Assembly (NCBI RefSeq): GCF_000282615.1
Contig: NZ_AKIY01000195.1
Span: 1 to 41,956 of the forward strand
DNA from: Bradyrhizobium sp. YR681
Lineage (GTDB): Bacteria; Pseudomonadota; Alphaproteobacteria; Rhizobiales; Xanthobacteraceae
Length of the DNA: 41,956 bases
Reading direction: 5' to 3'
The number at the start of each line of letters is the position of its first letter. The first letter of the stretch is position 1. The position numbers were made by a program, and so were the translations under genes. A model generated the notes under the pieces. It saw only the letters and a list, made by a program, of their open reading frames with translations, had not been told where the DNA came from and did not search any database. Shown piece after piece: positions 32,919-40,711 of this stretch.

Positions 32919-32928
32919 GAAAAAGGAA

Positions 32929-33699
32929 TCACCGATGCGGATCGGGATAGGCAAGGCTGCGCCAGCCGCTGCGGTCGAACGGCTTCCACTGGCCTTCCTT
33001 CTGCGAAAGCCGGTCGGCGACCGCGTAAACCGCGGCGGGGTGGTGGCCCATGCCGCAATGGCTGCTGTCGATCTCGATGCTCTCGGTCTGCGCGCCGCTC
33101 TTCTCCATGCAGCCCTGCCAGGCGCAGACACCGTCGGTGCGGCTGAAGATGGCGGTGGTCGGCACCGGCGGCGGAACGGCGAGATCGCCGCCAAAGCGCG
33201 GATCGACCTGATCGGCCTTCTGCCCGCTCGCCCATTCATAGACGCGCCAGGCATTGGTCGAACGGGGATCGCCGGCGAAGGGGCTGCCGAGCGTGATCAC
33301 CTGACGTACGCGCTCGGGCATCATCTTGGCGAGCTGGCGCGCATAGAGGCCGCCGAGGCTCCAGCCCACCAGGCTGATCTTGCGGCCGTGCTTGTCGCTG
33401 AGCTCCTCGACCAGATCGACCATCGCATGCTGCACGCCCTCACGCAGGCCATAGTTGCGGCCCTGGCGCCAGCCACTCGCCGCATAGCCCTTTCCGGTCA
33501 GAAACGTGCGCAGCGCGCGTGTGGACGCGTCTGAGGCCACAAGACCGGGCAGCACCAGCACCGGGTGCCCATCGCCACGCGGTGCGAGGCTCAGCAGCGG
33601 CAGCGCGCCGAGGAATGCGCCGAACTCGTGGATCGCGCGCCCTTCCAAAAACATCAGGGTACGGGACGGCGGACGCAGCGTCTGGGCAGTAGCGGTCAT
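32929..33699 (-). CDS. Alpha/beta hydrolase, esterase/lipase type
   Basis: A 256-residue cytosolic alpha/beta hydrolase. The oxyanion/first strand is 'VLVLPGLVASDASTRALRTFL', the nucleophile elbow is 'LVGWSLGGLYARQLA', the likely acid is in 'FSRTDGVCAW' and the histidine in 'DSSHCGMGHHPA'. The 'ITLGSPFAGDP' strand is typical of PGAP1/lipase-like members. The frame opens at 33822, but ATG 33699 has AAGGGA upstream. No signal peptide is present. A family C repeat follows the stop. The 189 bases upstream of the start hold its presumed promoter but no clear element. Its substrate is unknown. Confidence 0.85.
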   Translation of the reverse strand: MTATAQTLRPPSRTLMFLEGRAIHEFGAFLGALPLLSLAPRGDGHPVLVLPGLVASDASTRALRTFLTGKGYAASGWRQGRNYGLREGVQHAMVDLVEELSDKHGRKISLVGWSLGGLYARQLAKMMPERVRQVITLGSPFAGDPRSTNAWRVYEWASGQKADQVDPRFGGDLAVPPPVPTTAIFSRTDGVCAWQGCMEKSGAQTESIEIDSSHCGMGHHPAAVYAVADRLSQKEGQWKPFDRSGWRSLAYPDPHR

Positions 33700-33888
33700 C
33701 AATGTTGTCCCTTGGGAGAGCGCCGGCCGCGATGCCGGCAAATGGGCATGAATTCCAATACGCCGGCTTCTCAAACGTTCCGCAGCGCAACATGAATCAG
33801 CTAGGCGGCCGGTTCCCGACATTCAAGCCGGACAGACGCGGGGCCACAATAGGCCTCCGCGTTAATGCTAACGGCCGTGACGCAAAAG

Positions 33889-35175
33889 TCACAACAATCG
33901 GAACAGGGATTCTACGGAGTAGAGCGCAAGACCTGCGAGCCCGCCGATCAGCGAACCATTGAAACGGATGTATTGCAGGTCGCGGCCGATATTGATTTCG
34001 ATCAGCGAAATCAGCTGAGCCATATCCCACGCCTTGACCTGATCGGAGATGAATGTCGAGACGCCGCTCTTCTGGTCGGCGACGAAGCTGCGCAACACTG
34101 TCACCAGACCCTTGTTGATCTCGCCGCGCAGCTCCGCATCGCCCGCGAGCGCTTCACCCGCGGCGACGCACATGCCGGCGAGATGATGCTGAAGCACCTG
34201 CGTTTCACCGCTCGCGCTGCGCTCGATGAAGGAGCGCGTATTGGCCCAGACGGTGCGGGCGAGATCGGCAAGTTCGGGCCGCGCCAGGAGATCGCGCTTC
34301 AAGCCGTCGATACGATCGATATAGGCCTGGTCGGTGCCGAGCCGGTCGACGAAGCTGAGCACCATGCGATCGAACTCGCCGCGGAACGGATGCTTGGGAT
34401 CGCTGCGCACCTCGTTGAAGAAGGCGGTGGCGGAGGCCACGATCTTGTTCACCAGAAACTTGTCGGCCCGATAGAGCCTGAGCAGGGTCGGCAGCTCCGC
34501 GCGCACCTTCTCGCGGATCATCGCCATCGTCTCGGTCTGGTTCAGCGTCTCGTGCATGATACGCAGGAGATCGTCGAACAGGATCTGGTGCCGTCCCTCC
34601 GCCACGAAGCCGCGCAGCGTGCCGGCCGCGAGCGGCGCAAGATCGATCGCCTGGAGCTGCGATGACATGCGGCGGACGATGAAGGTCATCAGGCCCGACG
34701 TCTCGGTTGCGGAAACAGCCTCCGGCAAAAGGCGCAGTGCGAAGCGCGCAAGGTCGTCGCTGCGCTTGCGGTCGCGCAGCCAGTCGGCGACGAAGGAGCC
34801 GAAATCGATCTCCTTCAGCTTGGCCTCGACGGGACCCGCCTCGAGGAAATGCACCTGGATGAACTCGCCGAGCTTGTCGGCGATGCGGGCCTGGTTGCTC
34901 TGGATGATCGCGGTATGCGGGATCGGCAGGCCGAGCGGCCGCTTGAACAGCGCGACCACGGCATACCAATCGGCGAGCCCGCCGATGGTCGCGGCCTCCG
35001 CGAAGGCAGCGATGAAGCCGAACACGGGATGCACGGGGAGAAGCCATTTCGCGACGACGAACAGACCAAGCGTCGAGGCCAGCACCAGCGTTGCCAGCGC
35101 CTTGACGCGGCGCAGCTCGGCCGCGCGTTCGGCATCGCCGGGGCTGTCGAAAGAGAAGCTGGTAGATGAATCCAT
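33889..35175 (-). CDS. DUF445 membrane-associated protein
   Basis: A 428-residue protein of the DUF445 (YjiN/YheB-like) family of unknown function. An N-terminal membrane segment ('LATLVLASTLGLFVVAKWLL' area) is followed by the conserved 'FAEAATIGGLADWYAVVALFKRPLGLPIPHTAII' block. Long amphipathic helical repeats fill the middle, and a C-terminal hydrophobic segment 'FNGSLIGGLAGLALYSVESL' ends the protein, which would place the bulk between two anchors. The frame is open to 35328 through a repeat; ATG 35175 starts 'MDSSTSFSFD'. It is separated from the phasin gene by a family B repeat and the phasin terminator. Confidence 0.88.
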   Translation of the reverse strand: MDSSTSFSFDSPGDAERAAELRRVKALATLVLASTLGLFVVAKWLLPVHPVFGFIAAFAEAATIGGLADWYAVVALFKRPLGLPIPHTAIIQSNQARIADKLGEFIQVHFLEAGPVEAKLKEIDFGSFVADWLRDRKRSDDLARFALRLLPEAVSATETSGLMTFIVRRMSSQLQAIDLAPLAAGTLRGFVAEGRHQILFDDLLRIMHETLNQTETMAMIREKVRAELPTLLRLYRADKFLVNKIVASATAFFNEVRSDPKHPFRGEFDRMVLSFVDRLGTDQAYIDRIDGLKRDLLARPELADLARTVWANTRSFIERSASGETQVLQHHLAGMCVAAGEALAGDAELRGEINKGLVTVLRSFVADQKSGVSTFISDQVKAWDMAQLISLIEINIGRDLQYIRFNGSLIGGLAGLALYSVESLFRLL

Positions 35176-35194
35176 GACTGCATCACAGTACTCC

Positions 35195-35280
35195 GTCATT
35201 GCGAGCGAAGCGAAGCAATCCAGAGTCTTTCCACGGAGAGACTCTGGATTGCTTCGTCGCAAGGGCTCCTCGCGATGACG
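35195..35280. repeat. Dispersed palindromic repeat, family B copy 4
   Basis: Ends CGTCATTGCGAGCGAAGCGA and a diverged inverse (GCTCCTCGCGATGACG) surround 'gagtctttccacggagagactc', itself a perfect small dyad. It lies between the phasin terminator and the DUF445 start. Confidence 0.88.
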
Positions 35281-35296
35281 GCCGCGACGGCGGCGC

Positions 35297-35324
35297 AAAA
35301 ACAAAAGGCCCGCCGAAGCGGGCC
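35297..35324 (-). terminator. Rho-independent terminator of the phasin gene
   Basis: On the minus strand the sequence reads GGCCCGC-TTCG-GCGGGCC followed by TTTTGTTTTT. This is a 7-base-pair GC stem with the extra-stable UUCG tetraloop and a strong T-run, 33 bases beyond the phasin stop. It is the best intrinsic terminator in the window and isolates the phasin gene as a single-gene unit. Confidence 0.9.
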
Positions 35325-35356
35325 TCAAATTCAGTTTATCTATTCAGGACGCCGGA

Positions 35357-35812
35357 TCAGGCGGTCTTGGTGTAGACCTTGGCAAAGTTGTCCTGAGCGG
35401 ACTTCGCACCGTTGGCGGCGAGCTTGCCGAAATAGTCGGTGGTCGCCTTGGCGCGCGAGACGAAGGCTTCGCCGCGGGCGCGGAGCAGGCTCGACTGGAT
35501 CTCGACGGCTTCGCTGAACGACTTGGCCGACGCCAGCTTGTCGATGCCCGAGAAGAACGCCTCGGCGTCTTCGTAGATCGCCTGCTGGATGTTGCGGCTG
35601 ATCTTGCCGGCTTCGGTGACGGACTCGGTCACCGCGTTCTCGACGGCGGCGGTCACGCGCTCGGAGCCAGCGAACACCTCGGCCGCACGGTCCTTGGCGG
35701 TGTTGGCGGACTTCTTGACGAACTCGCGGGCAGCCTCGGGAACTTCCAGGTTCTGGATGTTCTTGAATGCGTCCTTGAAGCCTTCGAAAGCGGTGTTGGT
35801 TTCGGTGGTCAT
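35357..35812 (-). CDS. phaP: Phasin, PHA granule-associated protein
   Basis: A 151-residue Phasin_2-type protein that coats polyhydroxyalkanoate granules and limits their size. The sequence is rich in A, K and E with no cysteine, and shows the family traits 'FKDAFKNIQNLEVPEAAREFVKKS' at 11-34, then amphipathic helices through 'LLRARGEAFVSRAKATTDYFGKLA'. No signal peptide is present. GGAGAG is well placed before the ATG at 35812. Codon use is strongly biased to C/G-ending codons, as in highly expressed genes. A strong terminator follows, and an upstream dyad may be a regulatory site. It is close to a phaE-like/phaC pair on the same strand. Confidence 0.93.
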   Translation of the reverse strand: MTTETNTAFEGFKDAFKNIQNLEVPEAAREFVKKSANTAKDRAAEVFAGSERVTAAVENAVTESVTEAGKISRNIQQAIYEDAEAFFSGIDKLASAKSFSEAVEIQSSLLRARGEAFVSRAKATTDYFGKLAANGAKSAQDNFAKVYTKTA

Positions 35813-35906
35813 GGGGTTCTCTCCATCCTCATTGGGTTGAGCTATGGGCTCACCCCGTCCTCGTTGGCCCGGGGCACGACCTATATGGCATAGTTAATTG
35901 TGCGAT

Positions 35907-35922
35907 GCAATATTCATATTGC
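35907..35922. promoter_or_regulatory. Inverted repeat upstream of the phasin gene
   Basis: A perfect dyad, GCAATA-TTCA-TATTGC, lies about 95 bases upstream of the phasin start, flanked by TGCGAT and GCTGCGAT. Phasin genes in alphaproteobacteria are often repressed by PhaR, which prefers TGC/GCA-containing sites. That assignment is inference. A weak promoter, TTGCAT-N17-CATATA, may overlap it on the minus strand. Confidence 0.4.
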
Positions 35923-36037
35923 GCTGCGATATCACGAAAACGTGAACAGCCTTAATGGGAGGCAGTCTGCTGCCTTCCTGACCCGCCTCCTACTGTGCAT
36001 GGGGTTGAATTCAACTTTTTTGCTGCCAGGCCCTGCC

Positions 36038-36631
36038 CTAGTGCTGGACGGCCCCCGGGAGCCCATAGGCCTCCATCTGGGCCTGCACCTGCGCGATGTT
36101 GTGCCCGAGCACGACGATGTCGTGGGTCTTGCCCTCGACGTCCCGGACATGGTCCCGCAGCAGCGCCTCGGCCTTGAAGCCGAGGCTCTCGAACAGGGCG
36201 ATCGCCGCCTGCTGGTCGACCGTCATCTGGACCGACAGCTTTTCCAGGCCGGCGCCGAGTGCGAGGGCAAAGGTCTCCTGCGACAGCGCCCGCCCTACCC
36301 CCTTCCCGCGCACGTCGAGCGAGACCACCATGCGGATTTCGCCGACATGGGGCGACCAGGAATGGGGGTCGCGCACCAGCGTGCCGCAGCCGACGACCTT
36401 GCCGCCGCTGACCGCGAGCAGGCTGGTGATCGCGCCGCGCTCGATCTCCTTGACCCAGGCGGAGAGCACCTTCGGCTCGCTGATGTTGCGCGGCAGGAAC
36501 AACAGATCATGGCTCGGCAGGCCCTTGCCGAAGGCCAGCACCGCGGCTTCGTCCGCGGGCGACATCAGGCGTATCTCGATATCGCCGGCGTCGGTCTTGA
36601 TGTGACGCGGATAGGAACGCTGCTCGCTCAT
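36038..36631 (-). CDS. GNAT-family N-acetyltransferase
   Basis: A 197-residue GNAT acetyltransferase transferring acetyl (or another acyl) from CoA. The acetyl-CoA loop is 'VRGKGVGRAL' with RGKGVG at 108-113, after the strand 'GEIRMVVSLDV'. The later 'AIALFESLGFKAEALLRDHV' is the usual motif B region, and a C-terminal 'DIVVLGHNI' follows. ATG 36631 overlaps the PHA synthase stop as ATGA (36628-36631), so translation is coupled to phaC; the upstream in-frame extension lies inside phaC and is rejected. The acceptor is unknown. The fixed association with a PHA synthase may reflect control of synthase or granule proteins by acylation, which is inference. Confidence 0.9.
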   Translation of the reverse strand: MSEQRSYPRHIKTDAGDIEIRLMSPADEAAVLAFGKGLPSHDLLFLPRNISEPKVLSAWVKEIERGAITSLLAVSGGKVVGCGTLVRDPHSWSPHVGEIRMVVSLDVRGKGVGRALSQETFALALGAGLEKLSVQMTVDQQAAIALFESLGFKAEALLRDHVRDVEGKTHDIVVLGHNIAQVQAQMEAYGLPGAVQH

Positions 36632-37710
36632 GTCGATCTCTTCCCCAGCCAGGAGTCCAGTTTCGGCCACAGCCGCTTCACCGCGTTGGCGCCGGCGACC
36701 AGCGAGACGTGACCGCCTTTCAGCATCACCTCTTCCTTGTCTTCCGATCCAATCTTCGCGATCAGGTGCTTGGCGGCATCATACGGCACGATGTGATCGT
36801 GCTCGGCGACGGCATGCAGGAACGGCACCTTGATGTCTTCGAGCTTCGCCGCACGGCCGCCGACCGACATGGTGTCGTTGTAGAGCTTGTTGTCCCACAT
36901 CAGGTCCTTGGTGATGGTGCGGAAATATTCGCCCGCGAGCGGCAGCGTGTCGGTCGCCCAGCGGTCGAACATCCGGTACGATTTCACGAACTCGTCGTTC
37001 CAGATGTTTTCCCAGAGCTGGATCTGGCTCACCGTGCGCGAGGCCGGGCGCAGCATCTCGAACGACGACAGGATCATCTCCGGCGGCACGTTGCCGACGC
37101 TGTCGACCAGGCGGTCGACGTCGAAATAGCGGCGGTCGGAGAAATTCGAGAACAGCTTCATCTCGCGGAAGTCGATCGGCGTGGTGAAGCAGATCAGGTT
37201 CTTCATCGGCCCGTCCTTGTGGATCGAGCCGTAGAGCAGCGACAGCACGCCGCCGAAGCAATAGCCGATCACGGAGACGTCCTGCTCGCCGGAATCGGCT
37301 TGCACCCGGCGCACGCAATCCGGAATGAAGTCGAGGACATAGTCCTCCATCCGCAGGCTCTTCTCCTCCGGACGCGGCGCGCTCCAGTCGAGCATGTAGA
37401 CGTCGTAGCCGCGCCTTAGCAGAAACTCGATAAAGCTCTGGCCGGGCACGAGGTCGAGGATGTAGCCGCGGTTGGTGGTCGCCATCACGATCAGCACCGG
37501 CACGCGGTAGATCTCGTCCGACATCGGCCGGTAGTGATAGAGGCTCATCGTGCCGCGCGAATGCAGCACGTCCTTCGGCGTCGAGCCGAGCGTGGGTCCG
37601 GAGGTCGAGAAATATTCGACGCCCTTGATGCTGCGCTGGATGGCGCGCTGCACCTCGGACTGGATGCGATCCGGGATGGATGCGAAATCAAGTCCGGTGG
37701 TTGCGTTCAT
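36628..37710 (-). CDS. phaC: Class III-type PHA synthase PhaC
   Basis: A 360-residue polyhydroxyalkanoate synthase of the short, two-subunit type, polymerising 3-hydroxyacyl-CoA into granules. The lipase-like box is 'IGYCFGG' with nucleophile C151; the general base and acid are H334 (KGGHVSL) and D305 (EHDHIVP). Length and spacing match class III PhaC (about 355 residues), whereas class I is nearly 600. 'LDWSAPRPEEKSL' and 'ENIWNDEFVKSYRMFDRW' are further family segments. GGAGG precedes the ATG at 37710; the longer frame to 38166 overlaps the phaE-like gene. The start overlaps the phaE-like stop by four bases (ATGA), and the GNAT start overlaps its stop likewise. Confidence 0.93.
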   Translation of the reverse strand: MNATTGLDFASIPDRIQSEVQRAIQRSIKGVEYFSTSGPTLGSTPKDVLHSRGTMSLYHYRPMSDEIYRVPVLIVMATTNRGYILDLVPGQSFIEFLLRRGYDVYMLDWSAPRPEEKSLRMEDYVLDFIPDCVRRVQADSGEQDVSVIGYCFGGVLSLLYGSIHKDGPMKNLICFTTPIDFREMKLFSNFSDRRYFDVDRLVDSVGNVPPEMILSSFEMLRPASRTVSQIQLWENIWNDEFVKSYRMFDRWATDTLPLAGEYFRTITKDLMWDNKLYNDTMSVGGRAAKLEDIKVPFLHAVAEHDHIVPYDAAKHLIAKIGSEDKEEVMLKGGHVSLVAGANAVKRLWPKLDSWLGKRST

Positions 37711-38090
37711 GTTTGTCCTCCGTTCTCGGAGGGCGGACGCTTGGTCCGCGGCGGTTTCGGCGCCCCGTCGAAGCCTTGCGATATCCCGGAACTCGCCGCG
37801 ATCTGGCTCAGCATCGACTTCAGCTCGCCGATCTGCGCTTCGATCGACTGCAGCCGCTCCGCAAGACCCGTGACCTGCTCCCGGCTCGGCAGGTTCATCG
37901 AGACAAGGTATTTCTCCATCAGCTCGCCGAGCTGCTTCTGAGCACCTGCAGCAACTCCGCCCGCACGGTTCACGACTTGCGAAAACTCGGGCGACGACAT
38001 GGCCTGGTTGGCGAAGGCGTTGAACCCCTTCTCCATCTCCCCCATCATCTTCTGCCACATGGCGACCGGGTCGTTGGTCTTGTCGGTCAT
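37707..38090 (-). CDS. Short PhaE-like PHA synthase subunit
   Basis: A 127-residue protein immediately before phaC and translationally coupled to it. The segment 'YLVSMNLPSREQVTGLAERLQSIEAQIGELKSML' (about 61-94) matches the C-terminal signature of PhaE, in which the synthase-contacting helix is followed by a coiled coil. The N-terminal part ('DPVAMWQKMMGEMEKGF') is amphipathic and could bind the granule. Typical PhaE is about 350 residues, so this one lacks most of the usual N-terminal region. GAGGA precedes ATG 38090. I infer that it is the minimal partner of the class III synthase. The tail 'PKPPRTKRPP' is basic and disordered. Confidence 0.8.
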   Translation of the reverse strand: MTDKTNDPVAMWQKMMGEMEKGFNAFANQAMSSPEFSQVVNRAGGVAAGAQKQLGELMEKYLVSMNLPSREQVTGLAERLQSIEAQIGELKSMLSQIAASSGISQGFDGAPKPPRTKRPPSENGGQT

Positions 38091-38137
38091 CGGCGTCCTC
38101 CTGGTGTCGAGAGCTGCGATGCCCTTCTTTTTTCACC

Positions 38138-38166
38138 ATACCACACCGTTGCGGGGGAGCGGTCAA
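38138..38166 (-). promoter_or_regulatory. Possible promoter of the phaE-like/phaC/GNAT operon
   Basis: On the minus strand, TTGACC (38166-38161), a 17-base spacer and TGGTAT (38143-38138) point at the phaE-like gene. The -35 is good and the -10 weak. The leader would be about 40 bases. It lies in the divergent region shared with the plus-strand alpha/beta hydrolase. Confidence 0.35.
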
Positions 38167-38249
38167 CCGGCAGGTCGCCCGGTGCGGCGCACACGGCTTC
38201 TTTGCGACGTGAAACCATGCGATACAGCATTGGTCAGCAGGAGGGACCC

Positions 38250-39164
38250 GTGACCGCTCATCAGCCGCCCCAGACCGTCCGCGCCAACGGCATCGACATC
38301 TGCTACGAGATTTTCGGCAACGACAATGCCGAGCCCTTGCTGCTGATCATGGGGCTCGGAGCGCAGATGATCCACTGGGATGATGCATTCTGCGAGCAGC
38401 TCGCGGTGCACGGCTTTCGCGTGATCCGCTTCGACAATCGCGACATCGGCAAATCGAGCCATCTCACCGGCGGCAAACGGCTGACGCCGCTCGAGCTCTT
38501 GAAGCTGCGCTTCCTCAGGATTCCCGTGGCGGCGACCTACAAGCTGATCGACATGGCCAAAGACACGGTCGGCCTGATGGATGCGCTCGGCATCAAGTCC
38601 GCGCATCTCGTCGGCGCCTCCATGGGCGGCATGATCGCGCAGGAGGTGACGCTGTCGTTTCCAGATCGCGTGCGCTCGCTGACCTCGATCATGTCGACCA
38701 CAGGCAATCCGCGCGTGCCGCCGCCGTCACGCGAAGCCGCAGCCATGCTGATGGCGCCGCCACCGCGCAGCAAGGAGGAATTCATCGTCCGCTACGGCCA
38801 GACCTGGAAGGTGCTGCGCGCCGGGTCGTTTCCGGAGGAAGAAGCGCTCGATCCGGATCGCGCCGAGCGCGTCTTCGCGCGCGGGCTCAATCCCGCCGGC
38901 GTCGGCCGCCAGCTGCGCGCCGTGCTTGCCTCCGGCAGCCGCAAGCAGCGGCTGCACAGCGTGAAGACGCCGACGCTCGTCATCCACGGCACCGTCGATC
39001 CGCTGGTCCGCCCCGAAGGCGGCAAGGACACGGCGGCATCGATCCCAGGAGCCAAGCTGTTGATGATCGAGGGCATGGGCCACGCCCTGCCGATGCGATT
39101 CTGGCCTGACATCATCCGCGCCATCGACAAGCACGCGCATGGCGCGGCGGCGCGGGCCGCTTAG
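38250..39164 (+). CDS. Alpha/beta hydrolase
   Basis: A 304-residue alpha/beta hydrolase fold enzyme. The oxyanion strand 'LLLIMGLGAQMIHWDDAFCEQL', 'RVIRFDNRDIGKSS', the nucleophile elbow 'LVGASMGGMIAQEVT', the acid in 'HGTVDPLVRPE' and the histidine in 'EGMGHALP' are in order. A start of GTG at 38250 is supported by AGGAGGG just upstream; the in-frame ATG at 38217 lacks a ribosome site. It resembles the large group of esterases/epoxide-hydrolase-like enzymes, and the substrate is unknown. It is divergent from the phaE-like/phaC operon, so a role with hydroxyacyl esters is possible but unproven. The 125 bases after its stop hold nothing I recognise. Confidence 0.87.
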   Translation: MTAHQPPQTVRANGIDICYEIFGNDNAEPLLLIMGLGAQMIHWDDAFCEQLAVHGFRVIRFDNRDIGKSSHLTGGKRLTPLELLKLRFLRIPVAATYKLIDMAKDTVGLMDALGIKSAHLVGASMGGMIAQEVTLSFPDRVRSLTSIMSTTGNPRVPPPSREAAAMLMAPPPRSKEEFIVRYGQTWKVLRAGSFPEEEALDPDRAERVFARGLNPAGVGRQLRAVLASGSRKQRLHSVKTPTLVIHGTVDPLVRPEGGKDTAASIPGAKLLMIEGMGHALPMRFWPDIIRAIDKHAHGAAARAA

Positions 39165-39289
39165 ACCAAGCAAGTCTCTTCACGGTGACCTTGTGAGCTT
39201 CCGGTTACTCTCTTAACGCAAGCCGGCGCGAAAGCTATACCGGCCTCCCTCACTCGCAAGCCAGAGGCCATCGGCCTCGCGGAGCTCAC

Positions 39290-39754
39290 ATGCATCTCAT
39301 CGTCCGGTCCGTCGCTATGATTGCGGCTTCCATTCTCATGCTGTCCTTCGTCAGCGGCGCCGCGGTCGCCGGCAGCGCGCAGGAAGAAGCCAACCGCACC
39401 GCCGTGCTCGCATTCTACGAGAAGGGCCTCAATCAGAAGGACGCCGATGCGGCCCTCGCCTATGTCGGTAACCGTTATGTCCAGCACAATCCCAATGCCG
39501 CGGATGGCCCCGACGGCTTTCGCAAGTTCATCGGTTTTCTTCGTGAAAAGTTTCCGAACTCGCGCAGCGAGATCAAGCGCTCGTTCGTGGACGGTGACTT
39601 TGTGATTCTGCACGTTCACGCGGTTCGCGAGCCCGGTACCAAGGGCAACGCGATCGTCGATATCTTCAAGCTGGAAAACGGCAAGATCGTCGAGCACTGG
39701 GACGTCGTGCAGCCGATCCCGGAAAGCCCGGCGAACAACAACACGATGTTCTAA
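39290..39754 (+). CDS. Exported SnoaL/NTF2-like protein
   Basis: A 154-residue protein with a Sec signal peptide (charged start, hydrophobic core, cleavage near AVAGS at 24-28) followed by an NTF2-like domain of the SnoaL family. 'EEANRTAVLAFYEKGLNQKD', 'RYVQHNPNAADGPDGFRKFIGFL' and 'IFKLENGKIVEHWDVVQPIPES' are typical of predicted aldol-condensing or hydrolase-like SnoaL members. It should act in the periplasm or outside the cell. The ATG at 39290 is chosen because the signal peptide starts there. No close partner gene is seen, and a family A variant repeat follows directly. The function is unknown. Confidence 0.85.
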   Translation: MHLIVRSVAMIAASILMLSFVSGAAVAGSAQEEANRTAVLAFYEKGLNQKDADAALAYVGNRYVQHNPNAADGPDGFRKFIGFLREKFPNSRSEIKRSFVDGDFVILHVHAVREPGTKGNAIVDIFKLENGKIVEHWDVVQPIPESPANNNTMF

Positions 39755-39757
39755 CGC

Positions 39758-39854
39758 GTAGGGTGGGCAAAGGCGCGCTCTTCGCGCGCCGTGCCCACCA
39801 TCAATCCGCAAGATCGATGGAAATGGTGGGCACGCTTCGCTTTGCCCACCCTAC
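39758..39854. repeat. Dispersed palindromic repeat, family A variant copy 3
   Basis: GTAGGGTGGGCAAAGGCGCGC at the left and GCTTTGCCCACCCTAC at the right are inverse, with an internal GTGCCCACCAT/ATGGTGGGCAC dyad. The ends GTAGGGTGGG/CCCACCCTAC are shared with copies 1 and 2, but the centre differs, so it is a sub-family. It lies between convergent genes. Confidence 0.82.
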
Positions 39855-39908
39855 AATTCCAACATCAAGGACTCGCAACCCGGATCAAACGCAGCGCAAA
39901 AGAAACAC

Positions 39909-40583
39909 TTAGCCCTTCTTCGCCATCCAGATCACGTGACGCGCACCGCCGCCTCTTCCGGTGGCGCGGACGGCGACTTCGTTGACGTCGAAGCCGGCGC
40001 GCTTGAGGCGCTTGGTGAATGCGGGGTTGGGTCCGGACGACCAGACCGCCAGCACGCCGCCCGGCCGCAGTGCCGTCTTCGCCGCCGTCAGCCCGCTTGC
40101 ACTGTAGAGCGCGTCGTTGCCTTTCCGGGTCAGGCCCTCCGGCCCGTTGTCGACGTCGAGCAGAATGGCGTCGAAGGCCGCGCTCTTCGCCCGGATGACT
40201 TCGCCGACGTCGACCTCGCGGATTTTTACCCTGACATCATCGAGACTGTCGCCGAAGACCTCCGCCATCGGACCTCGCGCCCAGGCGACAACCGCCGGCA
40301 CGAGCTCGGAGACCACGATCTTCGCCTTAGCTCCAAGCACCGTGAGCGCCGCACGCAGCGTAAAGCCCATGCCGAGGCCGCCGATGAGAACGACGGGTTT
40401 TGCGACTTTCTCGATCTGCTTGGCCGCCAGCGTCGCGAGTGCGGCTTCCGAACCCGACAGGCGGTTGTTCATCAGCTCGTTGGTACCGAGCTTGATGGAA
40501 AACTCCTTGCCCCGCCGCATCAGGCGGAGCTCCTCGTCGGAGCCGGGGATTTTGGCGGTGTCGAGTTTTTCCCAGGGAATCAT
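39909..40583 (-). CDS. Spermidine-synthase-like methyltransferase-fold protein
   Basis: A 224-residue protein with a spermidine-synthase-like Rossmann fold. Motif I is 'VVLIGGLGMGFTLRAAL', followed by 'VVSELVPAVVAWA' (acidic end of strand 2), 'DAILLDVDNGPEG' (strand 4 with the catalytic-region acid) and 'LRPGGVLAVWSSGPN'. It is shorter than SpeE and lacks the full N-terminal beta domain, so it may be a non-polyamine member of the family or a methyltransferase. The ATG at 40583 gives the expected short leader helix. It lies between two dispersed repeats. I would not call it a spermidine synthase. Confidence 0.8.
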   Translation of the reverse strand: MIPWEKLDTAKIPGSDEELRLMRRGKEFSIKLGTNELMNNRLSGSEAALATLAAKQIEKVAKPVVLIGGLGMGFTLRAALTVLGAKAKIVVSELVPAVVAWARGPMAEVFGDSLDDVRVKIREVDVGEVIRAKSAAFDAILLDVDNGPEGLTRKGNDALYSASGLTAAKTALRPGGVLAVWSSGPNPAFTKRLKRAGFDVNEVAVRATGRGGGARHVIWMAKKG

Positions 40584-40609
40584 GCGGAAGCTTTAGCACG
40601 ATTTGCTTC

Positions 40610-40696
40610 GTAGCCCGGATGGAGCGAAGCGCAATCCGGGAAACGCTCTCCTGAGGAAAGACCGCCCCGGATTTCGCTGCGCTCCATCCGGGCTAC
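40610..40696. repeat. Dispersed palindromic repeat, family E
   Basis: GTAGCCCGGATGGAGCGAAGCG and CGCTGCGCTCCATCCGGGCTAC are inverse ends of an 87-base element, with 'CAATCCGGG/CCCGGATT' units inside. It is the only copy in this window, but its architecture is that of families A-D. It sits between the SAM-fold gene start and the CYP102 stop. Confidence 0.8.
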
Positions 40697-40711
40697 GGGA
40701 GCATGCCGTGG

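Noticed and set aside
7479..35280. CRISPR-like array from the recurring palindromic units
   Set aside because: Copies are kilobases apart, intergenic and palindromic, with no regular spacers or cas genes.
39909..40583. Assignment as a true spermidine synthase
   Set aside because: It is too short and lacks the N-terminal beta domain; only the Rossmann motifs are shared.
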